Source: Bradyrhizobium iriomotense
GTDB taxonomy: Bacteria > Pseudomonadota > Alphaproteobacteria > Rhizobiales > Xanthobacteraceae
Assembly (NCBI RefSeq): GCF_030160715.1
Contig: NZ_BSOW01000045.1
Coordinates: 1-60,885 of the forward strand
Length of the DNA stretch: 60,885 nucleotides
Reading direction: 5' to 3'
Shown: positions 15,651 through 24,169 of the stretch, one piece after another
Position numbering within the stretch: the stretch's first letter is position 1
Layout of the letters: the number at the start of each line of letters is the position of its first letter
Translations under genes and position numbers: made by a program
The notes under the pieces: model-generated
Told to the model about the DNA's origin: nothing
What the model saw: the letters and a program-made list of their open reading frames with translations, nothing else
The model's database searches: none

Positions 15651-15950
15651 ATGTCGAAGGGCGGAAGAATCACAGCGTTAGCTGCGGCGACGTTGTTGCT
15701 GCTCGGCCCTTCGCTTGGCGGGTGCGCAACTTCAACCGCTGGCTCTTCACCGATGGACGCGCGGGCGGAGGCACCGGCGCGCCCGAAAACAAGCGGTTAT
15801 CCGGCCGTAGAAGACGTGCCGCCGAGGCGCGGGCCTGCCATGACGGCCGACGAGCAATTGAAGCTCCAGAAAGAACTGGCCGCGGCGCGCGATCGTCAGA
15901 CGTCAAAAGCCAGAGGCCAGGGTTCGGGCCCTGAACTCGCAAAACCCTGA
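15651..15950 (+). CDS. small lipoprotein, 99 aa
   Basis: MSKGGRITALAAATLLLLGP followed by SLGGCATS gives a lipobox at Cys25. The rest is short and polar: YPAVEDVPPRRGPAMTADEQ then LKLQKELAAARDRQTSKARG, a pattern repeated in other Bradyrhizobium lipoproteins. ATG at 15651 starts the signal peptide; ATG at 15639 is also in frame. Confidence 0.65.
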   Translation: MSKGGRITALAAATLLLLGPSLGGCATSTAGSSPMDARAEAPARPKTSGYPAVEDVPPRRGPAMTADEQLKLQKELAAARDRQTSKARGQGSGPELAKP

Positions 15951-15995
15951 CAGCCCCGGTGACTGGACGGACGGCGGTTCACGCGGGCGGGCTCG

Positions 15996-16082
15996 TTACG
16001 TCCTAAGAGCGTCGACCGCGTGGGCGACTGGAATGCTAATGCTGAGTACGATCAAACAAACAATTGCGGCTTGAAATAACAT
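15996..16082 (-). CDS. single-helix or secreted microprotein, 28 aa
   Basis: MLFQAAIVCLIVLSISIPVA then HAVDALRT. The PVAHA end looks like a signal-peptidase site, so the product could be a cleaved signal plus an octapeptide, or a membrane microprotein. No strong ribosome site. Confidence 0.3.
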   Translation of the reverse strand: MLFQAAIVCLIVLSISIPVAHAVDALRT

Positions 16083-16490
16083 CGGAGTGGCTTCTGTGGG
16101 GCGCAGGTGAGGTCTCTTATAAGCAGCGACATTTCGCCAGTATTTGGCCGAGCCGGCGGCGCCTCGGTGTTCACGTCGTTACAAGTTTGCAAGATTTGTT
16201 GGCCGGTGGCCCTCCACCACGCTTGTTGATACCGCTCCATCGCTGGGGCTGGGGGCTGTATAGCGATGGAGCGGGGAGTCAGGGGCTTCGATCGTACCAG
16301 CGCGGAAATCGACCGAGGTCCTCGACGCGCTCTAATTGCAATTGTGATTCTGGCCTGTTAGCGGCGAAAGCGTGCCGGCACCGCGTGATCGAGCAGTTCC
16401 CCGGCCCAAGTGAAATCAAGATTTCTCCGCTCTTTGGACCCCAATAACAGGGTACAGGTCGACAAGAACATTAAGAGGAGGCATTACCCA
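16083..16490. other. intergenic region with a perfect 13-bp hairpin
   Basis: Promoter region for the gene at 16491. It contains CCGCTCCATCGCT (16232-16244) and its exact complement at 16262-16274, with a G-rich loop. Confidence 0.55.
16232..16274. repeat. 13-bp perfect inverted repeat with G-rich loop
   Basis: CCGCTCCATCGCT / AGCGATGGAGCGG enclose the loop GGGGCTGGGGGCTGTAT. No T-run follows, so a terminator is less likely than an RNA structure or protein site. Confidence 0.45.
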
Positions 16491-17207
16491 ATGCCGACGA
16501 AAGACAGTTTTGATCCGGACTATCCTTTACCTCTCTTTCTCTCGGCCGATGAACCTGAGCAGCAGGGTATCTGGAAAGCTTTGGACAGAACGGTTATCTC
16601 GTCGCGAATCCTCAAGACGAGCATTTTGGCTGTAACTGCGACAGCGATCGGCGTCGCGATTCTATCGGTGGGAAATCCAGTGACGCTCTTTGCGGACGTC
16701 ACGGCTTCGCTAATCGACAGATCAACGCTTCAGCCCGGCACCGATCAGCCGACGCCTACAATTCAATCAACCGCCGACGCTGAGGCTTTGCCGCCGACGG
16801 CAAAGGACGCGCCGACCCGCGACGAAATTGCTGCCGCTTCTGAACCCGCCGGTCAGCGTCAGACGGAAAACAGTGAGCCATCATCTGAAGCGCTGTTCAA
16901 GCAATATCAAGCTTGGGCGGCCGAGGAAGATACTCGTGCACAGGTTAAGCCCGTACAGCCCGTGCAAGATGCCCCAGCACAGGTCGTGGAAAATGCCCCA
17001 ACACCTGTGCGGCCCGTGCAAAAGCACCGAAGGGTCCGGCCAGTACAAAATTCGCGGGCGGAGATCCGACATGTGCAGAAGCCTCGACAGGTCCGGCCCG
17101 TACAAGATGCACGAGCACAGGACCAGTCCGTGCAAAATGCCCAGGCACCATCGTTCTTGGAAAGCTTAAACCCGCTTAGAGCAAGCCCGCCCCAGCGTGG
17201 TCCTTGA
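16491..17207 (+). CDS. membrane protein with (R)PVQ repeat tail, 238 aa
   Basis: ATG at 16491 has AGGAGG nearby upstream. Residues 1-40 are cytoplasmic and polar, then one helix (ILAVTATAIGVAILSVG), then an acidic, Pro/Thr-rich periplasmic region, the conserved ALFKQYQAWAAEEDTRAQ, and a tail built on RPVQ/PVQ units (VKPVQPVQDAPAQ, RPVQKHRRVRPVQ, RQVRPVQDARAQ). Proteins with the YQAWAAEED word are common in Bradyrhizobium; function unknown. The last 32 bases overlap, tail to tail, an integrase remnant on the other strand, so the native C-terminus may have been replaced. Confidence 0.6.
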   Translation: MPTKDSFDPDYPLPLFLSADEPEQQGIWKALDRTVISSRILKTSILAVTATAIGVAILSVGNPVTLFADVTASLIDRSTLQPGTDQPTPTIQSTADAEALPPTAKDAPTRDEIAAASEPAGQRQTENSEPSSEALFKQYQAWAAEEDTRAQVKPVQPVQDAPAQVVENAPTPVRPVQKHRRVRPVQNSRAEIRHVQKPRQVRPVQDARAQDQSVQNAQAPSFLESLNPLRASPPQRGP

Positions 17208-17490
17208 ACAGCTCGGCATCCCTGACGTAGCCGCGCAGAGTGTCCACAGATTTGTGGCGGCTCACGTCCATCATCTTGAAGACTGACGCTCCCTTGCCCG
17301 CCGCGAAGGTCAGGAAGCCCGATCGCAGCGAATGCCCTGAATAAGCGCGGCATCGAGACCGGCGCGCTCCGCATAAGCCTTCACAAGGTGGGTGACGGAA
17401 CGACACGTCAAGCGCGAAGGACGCACCGTGCCGCCCTTGTCGATGGGGCGGAACATCGGGCCGCCGCGCAACCACGTACGTCGCGCGGCG
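17176..17490 (-). pseudogene. tyrosine recombinase C-terminal remnant 2
   Basis: Upstream frame: RTWLRGGPMFRPIDKGGTVR then SVTHLVKAYAERAGLDAAL. After a one-frame shift near 17343: YSGHSLRSGFLTFAAGKGAS then MMDVSRHKSVDTLRGYVRDA. HSLR is the HxxR box, and the Tyr of LRGYVRD is the nucleophile. The N-terminal two thirds are missing. It belongs to a different integrase subfamily from the remnant at 12421. Confidence 0.75.
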
Positions 17491-17497
17491 TTAAAGC

Positions 17498-17692
17498 TTA
17501 GCGCTGATGGCCGAGGCCAATGCCCAACTGAAACGCCTTTTGCCTCAGAGCACCAATCGTACGCTTGGTCTCCTTGGAGATTTTCACGACAGGGGTTCTT
17601 GCCTTCGAGTGCTTCTTGAGATCTCTCAGATCAGCAGCTGTCCATTCGCGGCGACCGAATGAGTTGCTCTTCTTTGCTCTAGTAGTTCTCAA
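17498..17692 (-). CDS. small basic protein, SANT/Myb-like, 64 aa
   Basis: Sequence: MRTTRAKKSNSFGRREWTAA then DLRDLKKHSKARTPVVKISK and TIGALRQKAFQLGIGLGHQR. The WTAADLRxLKKHS start followed by a short helix and a GALRQKAFxLG end is a common rhizobial family with the look of a SANT-type helix-turn-helix, so DNA binding is plausible. TTG at 17692 has GGAG seven bases upstream. Confidence 0.6.
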   Translation of the reverse strand: MRTTRAKKSNSFGRREWTAADLRDLKKHSKARTPVVKISKETKRTIGALRQKAFQLGIGLGHQR

Positions 17693-17878
17693 CGCTTAGC
17701 TCCGTTTTTGATAGAGACGGCGCTGCTATCAACACTGGGCCAAGTCCGCAACTTACAATTCGGATATCAACAGAGAGTGAAATGCTAAGCATAGGCTTGA
17801 GCACTTTATTAGTTGGCCCTGTCGACCAGTCCCGAGCCGACGTGGTGCCGGCGTGCAGATTTTGTCAACAGCCGATGT

Positions 17879-19441
17879 CTAGAGTCCCGACGGATCGATG
17901 CCGTTCTGCCGCAGCCGCCGCCTCACGGCCGCGGGGTCGGCGCCGCGCGCGATCGCGTCGCGCGCCTGCACTAGCGGGTCGGTGGTCGAGGCTCCGAGTA
18001 CTCGGGCGGAAGCGCTCGCGCCATACTTCGCGTCGAAATCTTTGGCCAGGTTCGGATTCTGACGCAGTAGCTGGACGGCGCCCGGCGGGATGCCATTTGC
18101 CGGAGCAGTCGGCGCGGCCGGTTCTGTGTACATCCTGATCGTGTTTTCGATCTGGTGAAGTTGCTGCACCAGCTTCGTTCGCTCGGCCGGCGCTGTGTTG
18201 GGATCCGCGACCAACTGGCGTATCTGCTCATGGTCGCCTTGGAGAGCCTTCACGATAGTCGGGATTTTCGCCGCCTCGGTCTCCGGATTGCTGAGGGCGT
18301 TGCCCTGCGGCAGCAAGTCATTCACCCACTGCTGTGCCTGAACCGTCTGTCGGCCGGGTGCGCCGAGCAGAACAGCGCGCGCTTGATTATTGCGGATGTC
18401 CTGCGACGATCGTGCCCGCTGAATGCCAGGTGCAATTTCGGAGGAACCGGTAGCTGCCTTGAGTACGGTAGTCGCGCCGGGTAGCGATCCGAAGTCCTCG
18501 TTGAAGTACGTCGCGAGCTTGGGGCCGATACCGGAAGTCGTTGCTGCGTCAGTGGCCGCTTGGCTCTTGGATGCATCGCCAACCACCAGTGGTGTCGACG
18601 CGCTCGAGCGCACGTTGTTGTCGCGAGCTTGGGCCAGGGCCGCATCCGTGCTCACCGGTTGGAATCCGGTCGCCGACAACGTGCGGCCGTCGGGCAGAAT
18701 TGCGGTTCGACCGCCGTCGCGAGAAATTGCAGTTTGGCCTGTACGCGGCTCGATCAAAGTCTGCTCTGGCAGATCGAGACCGGCCTTCTTCAGGATGCGG
18801 GGATCGACGTTGCCGAGCGGATCTAGCGACGTCTGACCAGGCTGCGCTGCGGCGGCCTGTCGACGGAGCATGTTCGCGACCACATTGTCGGAAGTCATGG
18901 GCGCTTCGCCACCGACCGCCTGCGACTTGGGAACATAGTGAGCCACGCCGTTGTCATCGAGGACGGGTGTCAACGTTCTCTGGTCGATCGCCAGTTGAGT
19001 GTCCCGGGCGCGATCCGACGCGATGCGTTGCGCTTCGAGTTGGGTCCGATTGTTCATGCCGGTGGTCGCAATTGCATTGCCGAGCGACCGACGCTGGCCG
19101 ATCGCGGTGTTTGCCGCGGAACCGCCGGCGCCCATCATCGAAATCGCGAGGCGTGGATCATCAAAGTCTGATGCGTGGTTGGCTGCGGCGAGGCGGCCAT
19201 AGTCTGCGGCGTCTTGGCCGGTCTTCCCGGCGAGAACGCCGTAATAGCCGATATCGTTTCGATTTCCGGCCCGGACCGCGGCCGCTAAGGGCTCTGCATT
19301 GTCGTTTTCGCGCTTCAGACCGAACGCCTTCTGACGATAAACCTCCTTCTCCGCCTGGTCGCCATAAATAGCTTCGCCGAGCCGCGACAGCGAATCGCCG
19401 AGCGCGGAGTTTTCTTCGTAAGCGTTGATGATGCGGGGCAT
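17879..19441 (-). CDS. phage virion-internal or tail-associated protein, 520 aa
   Basis: A hydrophilic Ala/Gln/Asn-rich protein without a membrane helix. The end, NPNLAKDFDAKYGASASARV then ARDAIARGADPAAVRRRLRQ and NGIDPSGL, is typical of large internal or ejection proteins of short-tailed phages. It begins seven bases after the tail-fibre gene in the same direction. No portal, capsid or lysis gene is nearby, so this is a two-gene phage relic or a domesticated pair. Both frames are fully open, which argues against old decay. Confidence 0.6.
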   Translation of the reverse strand: MPRIINAYEENSALGDSLSRLGEAIYGDQAEKEVYRQKAFGLKRENDNAEPLAAAVRAGNRNDIGYYGVLAGKTGQDAADYGRLAAANHASDFDDPRLAISMMGAGGSAANTAIGQRRSLGNAIATTGMNNRTQLEAQRIASDRARDTQLAIDQRTLTPVLDDNGVAHYVPKSQAVGGEAPMTSDNVVANMLRRQAAAAQPGQTSLDPLGNVDPRILKKAGLDLPEQTLIEPRTGQTAISRDGGRTAILPDGRTLSATGFQPVSTDAALAQARDNNVRSSASTPLVVGDASKSQAATDAATTSGIGPKLATYFNEDFGSLPGATTVLKAATGSSEIAPGIQRARSSQDIRNNQARAVLLGAPGRQTVQAQQWVNDLLPQGNALSNPETEAAKIPTIVKALQGDHEQIRQLVADPNTAPAERTKLVQQLHQIENTIRMYTEPAAPTAPANGIPPGAVQLLRQNPNLAKDFDAKYGASASARVLGASTTDPLVQARDAIARGADPAAVRRRLRQNGIDPSGL

Positions 19442-19448
19442 TCCGTCG

Positions 19449-20990
19449 TTACCGCTTGATAATGAAGTTCATGACAATCGATTTCGGCTGGTTGTTGTGC
19501 GCCAGCGATCCCCCCGTGCTGTTGAGGCTGATGCCGGTCGTCGCCGACGCGGTATTGAAGCTGAGCGAAGTCGTGTTCGCCGACGCCGCGAGTTCGAGGT
19601 TGCCCGGTGTGGACGAGAGACCCGTCGGGATCTGAACGTTGTGTACGTGGCCTGGATCGCTAACGCCGTGGGTGTGCGACGGCATCTCCGGCGTCGTGGT
19701 AACGTGCGAAAGCTCGCCACCGGTCGCGCCAGGGGTCTGCGCGTCCAGGATCGGTGAGAACCGGCCTGTCGATGATGCGGTGCCAGACGCGGCCGCCGAA
19801 AGCGTCAACGTGGTCCCGGAAATCACGTTGATCTTCGTCCCGTTCGGCACATTTGGGTGCGATACGTACATGCCGACGAACAGGCCAGTTGCCGAACCGA
19901 CGGTCGCCGCAGTGCTGCCACTCGTGAGTGCGATATTGGTAGAAACTTGCAGCACGTTCGACGCGCTACCGCCGGCGTTGTCGCGCCCGACGGCGACATA
20001 TGCCCGGTTCGGCAGGCCGAACGTCGTCGAGCCGTCGCCAACGCCGTAGGGTGCGAACACCAGGGCGGTGCTCGCGGTCGTGGTTGCGTTCTGCGACAGC
20101 GTAACCTGCGTGCTGTTATCAACCGACTGCACGACGGTGCCGGCCGGAATGCCGGTGCCGCTGACGGGCATGCCTGGCGAAATAGGGCTGCCGCTGCCGT
20201 TGGTGGTGTCGCTTAGCCCGGTGACGACGGGCGAAGCGTTGGTGAGTGTTCCATTCTGCCGGATTGTGATCGCGTTGAACAGGTTGACGTCGGTCACGCG
20301 GTTCTTGTTCGAGCCATCGCAGTAGTACCAGCCGATCGGCAGCGAAAGCGCCGCGGTTTCCTTGACGTCGCCGGACTGGAAACCAAGCGAGGTGGTGCCG
20401 AGCAAGTTGTTCTGCGCCGTGGCGTCGGCTGCCGTCAGCAGCGCGCGGCCCGCCGCGGTGCTGTCGGAAATCGCGGAAGACAGGTGCGTATGCGACGTCG
20501 CCGCCTTGCCGGTGTCGAGTGCCTGCAGCGACGTTTGCACATCGCTGGTGAGCGTGCCGGAGGGCGTGACGGCGATCAAACTTGCGGCGACAAGCGCGAT
20601 TGTCGAAAAATCAACGATCAGCACCCATTTGCCGGCGGCGAGATCGGTGGCAAAGACACCGGAGGTGTGGGCGACCAGGCAGCGATAGAACGCACTGCCA
20701 TGAGTGACGCTTGCGTTCACCGCGTACGTTGTCGAAGTGACCCAGGGGAGCGCCGGCGCCAGGCCGGCGGTCTGCAGCGCTGGAGACAGCGTGTCGAACG
20801 TGACAGAGCCGTTTTTTAGGGCGCCGTCGTCGCGTTGGATCTGAGCGAGATTTGTACGAGTCGCGTCAAGGGTCGCTTTGACGTTGTTCAGCTCGCCGTC
20901 GATCGCAGACCCTGGCGGTGGCAGGGTCGGATTGGTGGCTTGGAAGTTGGTGAAGCTGAAAGATCGATTATAGGCCGGCGGCTGAGACAC
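19449..20990 (-). CDS. phage tail fibre / tail collar protein, 513 aa
   Basis: N-terminus MSQPPAYNRSFSFTNFQATN with a coiled segment (GELNNVKATLDATRTNLAQI) that would attach to a tail. The middle is Gly/Ser/Thr beta-rich. The C-terminal region has GWYYCDGS, FGLPNRAYVAVGRDN, MPSHTHGVSDPGHVHN and the end AHNNQPKSIVMNFIIKR, the metal-binding His pattern and closing motif of phage collar domains. It should form trimeric fibres for host recognition. It is first of the two-gene phage block with 17879. Confidence 0.85.
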   Translation of the reverse strand: MSQPPAYNRSFSFTNFQATNPTLPPPGSAIDGELNNVKATLDATRTNLAQIQRDDGALKNGSVTFDTLSPALQTAGLAPALPWVTSTTYAVNASVTHGSAFYRCLVAHTSGVFATDLAAGKWVLIVDFSTIALVAASLIAVTPSGTLTSDVQTSLQALDTGKAATSHTHLSSAISDSTAAGRALLTAADATAQNNLLGTTSLGFQSGDVKETAALSLPIGWYYCDGSNKNRVTDVNLFNAITIRQNGTLTNASPVVTGLSDTTNGSGSPISPGMPVSGTGIPAGTVVQSVDNSTQVTLSQNATTTASTALVFAPYGVGDGSTTFGLPNRAYVAVGRDNAGGSASNVLQVSTNIALTSGSTAATVGSATGLFVGMYVSHPNVPNGTKINVISGTTLTLSAAASGTASSTGRFSPILDAQTPGATGGELSHVTTTPEMPSHTHGVSDPGHVHNVQIPTGLSSTPGNLELAASANTTSLSFNTASATTGISLNSTGGSLAHNNQPKSIVMNFIIKR

Positions 20991-21183
20991 GGGGCATCCT
21001 CGAGAGGAGAGACGCCGCCGGCGACGCGACTAAATCGGCCAGGAGAGAATTGTACTCTAGAGGAAGTTTTTCATCAACGGCTGTCAGCACGTCGGCTGTC
21101 GGAGGTAGACCGGAAACTGCTGGCGCTTGCCCCCCCTTTTGACCCTTAGCTGATGCAGTGCGTCATCATCGCTGCTTCCGCTC

Positions 21184-21498
21184 TTGGGCGTAGACGAGAC
21201 AAGCGGCCGGTGGCTTCTGAAGCCGCTCACCGAGAAAGACACCGAGACCTCGACCGATTGCGCCATCATCCCGGAAAAGTTCGCGCCCCTCGTCTTCGAC
21301 GGCAAGCTGCATTTAGGTATGTCGCGTTTGGAGGTAGTCCCGGCGCTGGGACCGCCGTCGAAGTTGGAAGCTGCTCAGATGGTGTATTCTCACGTCGGAA
21401 AGCTCGCAGGCGGTTTCGATGAGACCGCATGGCTCATTCTCCGATTTCGTGAGGAAAAGCTCGTGTCCATGCGCGGCGGCAAGACCACGACGAATTAA
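21184..21498 (+). pseudogene. fragment of an unidentified protein
   Basis: GKLHLGMSRLEVVPALGPPS then KLEAAQMVYSHVGK and WLILRFREEKLVSMRGGKTT. The order (G-M-S-R-x-E-V, G-P-P-S, then Y and a beta hairpin with L-x-F-x-x-E-K-L-V) looks like a SmpA/OmlA-like or PepSY-like small fold. The start is a weak TTG and the upstream part is not visible. Possibly the end of a larger lost gene. Confidence 0.35.
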
Positions 21499-21892
21499 AG
21501 TGGCTGCTAGCAGCGTTCATGCTTCACAGCGTGATGCGGGCGAGTCACGCTCGCTCCCGCACGATCCCCATCAAATACCCCATCTTCTCCACCACCTTCG
21601 GCGAGAGCAAGCCCGGGGCACTTGGTCATCCACTTTGGCTTCGATGCCCCCGAAGCAGCGGCCGAACTGACCCAAGGTGATGAGCAGCCGGGATCAAAAG
21701 TTCGACGTTTGCGGATGCGATTGAATCCGTCTGTCGCCTCATGTCGCCTTTGACGGGTAAATCGGACCTACCTAAGAGCGGTCCAAAACGACGCGATTGG
21801 CCCGTTTAAGACCTTGGGTAGGCACTGAAGATGTCCGCTCATCGGGGCTGACCGGAAGTCATCGCGGGCATGCCATTCACCAATACGAAATT
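21499..21892. other. intergenic region, 394 bases
   Basis: No supported gene. A short minus-strand peptide frame near 21550-21610 (SPKVVEKMGYLMGIVRERA) looks like the tail of a lost protein. No repeat was seen. Confidence 0.4.
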
Positions 21893-22294
21893 TCATGTGG
21901 CGCCCCCCAACGCGAAGCAGTAGACGGTATCGACGGGGTTCTTCGCGAAGCCCGGCGGTGGAGCGCAAAGGTGATTGCGGCCGTCGGGATTATCCCTGTT
22001 CCGCTCTATTTTCTGGGGTGGAATGAGAATGTATTTCCCATCCTCCCGGCGCTTCGCATAGATCTTGCCGTCGACGGATTTGATTTCGGTCGGGTAGCAG
22101 TCCGCATTGTTGCAACAGCTGAACGCCGGATTATCAGGCATGTGCCACGTCGAATAAAACCTCTCGTGCAGAAGCTGATCCTGAGCGGGATGGTGGCGAT
22201 GAGCGGCCTGGTTCTGCTCACCTTCCTGCGCATGGACGAGCGTTGCCAGCAAGCCAAGAGTACTCGAGAGGAGGAGCTTGCAAAGAAGGTTCAA
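21893..22294 (-). CDS. secreted protein with CCNNADCYP motif, 133 aa
   Basis: Signal peptide MNLLCKLLLSSTLGLLATLV then HAQEG. The mature part has ERFYSTWHMPDNPAFSCCNN then ADCYPTE, a basic strand pair (KIYAKRREDGKYILIPPQKI) and NRDNPDGRNHLCAPPP, with about five Cys. This SCCN-xx-DC pattern with RNxDNPDGRxHxC is a conserved alphaproteobacterial exported protein of unknown role. Confidence 0.75.
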   Translation of the reverse strand: MNLLCKLLLSSTLGLLATLVHAQEGEQNQAAHRHHPAQDQLLHERFYSTWHMPDNPAFSCCNNADCYPTEIKSVDGKIYAKRREDGKYILIPPQKIERNRDNPDGRNHLCAPPPGFAKNPVDTVYCFALGGAT

Positions 22295-22861
22295 GGCGCA
22301 GTCTCCTTGCTCACAACTGCAAAATGGTGCGCAATCTCCGGATGATCGTTGCTACAACGGTCTGAGGCCGCCTGGAATCGGAATAGCCCGTCGGCGATCG
22401 CGCTCGCGACGCATCCTGAACCGATCGAGACACTTCTTCGAATAGAGCTCGGTTCGCCAGGAGTAGTACCGGATCAGGCCAAACTTTAGCAGGTTTAGCC
22501 TGAAATGTCGTCTATTGGCCGATTCTGTTGAAAAAGTCCCATGTGGCGCGCATGCCTATTTTCTAAAGGTTACTGATGCGCTCGATGTCGTTCGACGCGG
22601 AGGGCCACGTCATTCCGCGCAGGATCGCTGTGAGGTCTTCCTAGCTTTACCGCGAAGGCTCTTATAACCTTTACTCGACCTGCGCTGATTTCGGCGAGAT
22701 TCTTGCGGCCGTAGTACTTTTGACTTTTTCAACAGTATCGACCCGAAGCTGACATCGGGTGCCTCATAGTGGCGGGAAATTGCTCGAATGAAATACGAAA
22801 AGCCGGTGGTGCTGACCTCGTCGCCCGAGGAGCGCGAGGCCAGCGCAACTGTGCCTAAACA
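22295..22861. other. intergenic region with IS-like remnant
   Basis: The 22517-22744 segment has matching ends of an insertion sequence. The flanks (22295-22516 and 22745-22861) show no gene. Confidence 0.5.
22517..22744. mobile_element. IS remnant or MITE-like element, 228 bp
   Basis: The left end GGCCGATTCTGTTGAAAAAG and the right end (22722-22744, ending ACAGTATCGACCC) are inverted repeats of about 22 bases; the inner 15 (TGTTGAAAAAGTC side) match perfectly. Ends of the form GATACTGTTGAAAAAGTC are seen on insertion sequences in Bradyrhizobium. Only about 180 bases lie between, with no transposase frame, so it is an internally deleted, non-autonomous copy. Confidence 0.6.
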
Positions 22862-23683
22862 TCAGCTTCGGAGGAACGCAAGCAGGTCAGCGTTGACTTG
22901 GTCGGCATGCGTGGCGGTGAGGCCATGCGGTGCGCCGGGGTAGTAAATCTCCTTGGCACCCTTGATGAGCTTGGCCGACTTCCTGGCCGAGTCCTTGACC
23001 GGGACGATCTGGTCATCCTCGCCGTGCAGCACGAGCGTCGGCACGTCGAATTTCTTGAGGTCCGGGGTGAAGTCGGTCTCGGAGAACGCCTTAATGCTCT
23101 CATAGGCGTTCTTCGCTCCGGCCTGCATGCTCCAGAGCCAGAATTGGTCGAGGATGCCCTGGGAGACTTTGGCGCCAGGGCGGTTGGCTCCATAGAATGC
23201 TACAGCAAGATCCTTGTAGTACTGCGAGCGGTCGCCCGCGACACCGGCGCGGATCTTATCGAATACCTCCATCGGCAGACCCTCGGGATTTGCTTCGCTC
23301 TTCAGCATGATTGGCGGCACGGCTGCGACAAGTACCGCTTTCTTCACGCGCTTGCTTCCATGCCGACCGATGTATCGAGCAACTTCGCCGCCGCCCGTGG
23401 AGTGACCGACCAGCGTTGCCCCATTGAGATCAAGGGCCTCAATGACGGCGGCGAGATCGTCGGCATAACCATCCATGTCGTTATGCGCCGATGCTTGGCT
23501 TGAGCGGCCGTGCCCGCGACGGTCGACGCCTATGCAACGATACCCGTGCTGGGCAAGAAATAACATCTGCCCGTCCCAGGCGTCGGAGTTCAGCGGCCAA
23601 CCGTGGGAGAATGTGATCACGGGCCCCGTACCCCAGTCCTTGTAATAGATCTCTGTGCCGTCTTTGGTTGTGATCGTGCTCAT
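22862..23683 (-). CDS. alpha/beta hydrolase, non-haem chloroperoxidase type
   Basis: The product is 273 aa from ATG 23683, which has AAAGGAG eleven bases upstream. MSTITTKDGTEIYYKDWGTG and ITFSHGWPLNSDAWDGQM are the family start; GHSTGGGE carries the nucleophile Ser95; LHGEDDQIVPV carries the acid Asp; GAPHGLTATH carries the catalytic His. These enzymes are cofactor-free esterases that can form peracids and halogenate in vitro; the natural substrate is unknown. A longer open frame upstream to 24322 is not coding. It is divergent from the cyclase gene. Confidence 0.92.
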   Translation of the reverse strand: MSTITTKDGTEIYYKDWGTGPVITFSHGWPLNSDAWDGQMLFLAQHGYRCIGVDRRGHGRSSQASAHNDMDGYADDLAAVIEALDLNGATLVGHSTGGGEVARYIGRHGSKRVKKAVLVAAVPPIMLKSEANPEGLPMEVFDKIRAGVAGDRSQYYKDLAVAFYGANRPGAKVSQGILDQFWLWSMQAGAKNAYESIKAFSETDFTPDLKKFDVPTLVLHGEDDQIVPVKDSARKSAKLIKGAKEIYYPGAPHGLTATHADQVNADLLAFLRS

Positions 23684-24169
23684 CTTGGCTACTCCTTTGT
23701 TTGGGTGAGAGAAGAGCGGTGTTTGCCGCTGGACTGTTAGGCTGCCGTTGATGTGCCGGATCCTACCGAACCGGGTCCGCAACTGCTCCAGAGCGATTGA
23801 TCTACTTGCAGAGAGATTGCTGTTATCGCGCGCCGTCGCTAATTGATCGGGGTTTTCGCTGGTCAACCGCGTGAACGCCGCGGCGCCGGTGTGGCGCGGC
23901 CAAGCATGAAGTGAAAGCCCGGGGCTCCGATTATGGGGACGTCCGCAATTGGCCCGCAGCGGCGGTTCGGGGATGTCTGCTGTTCCGCCGCTGACAAGGG
24001 ATAAGCAGACATTCGGCGGACAGGCCGAAAATGACGCGAGTGACCCTGAGCAGAAATTGACAACAGTTTTAGCAGGCCTCGACAATGTGCTAGGCTGACA
24101 GAGCCTGTCAAAAGTGGCGGTGGGGAATTCACTCGCGCGCCTGTGGGCAGGTGTCTGCGAGAGGCTGCC
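23684..24169. other. divergent promoter region, 486 bases
   Basis: Lies between the hydrolase and the cyclase genes. It holds GC-rich imperfect repeats (CCGCAGCGGCGGTTC, CCGCCGCTGACAAGG, GCAGACATTCGGCGG) but no reading frame with support. Confidence 0.5.

Noticed and set aside
17176..17490. Active second integrase
   Set aside because: Only the C-terminal third remains and it is split by a frameshift.
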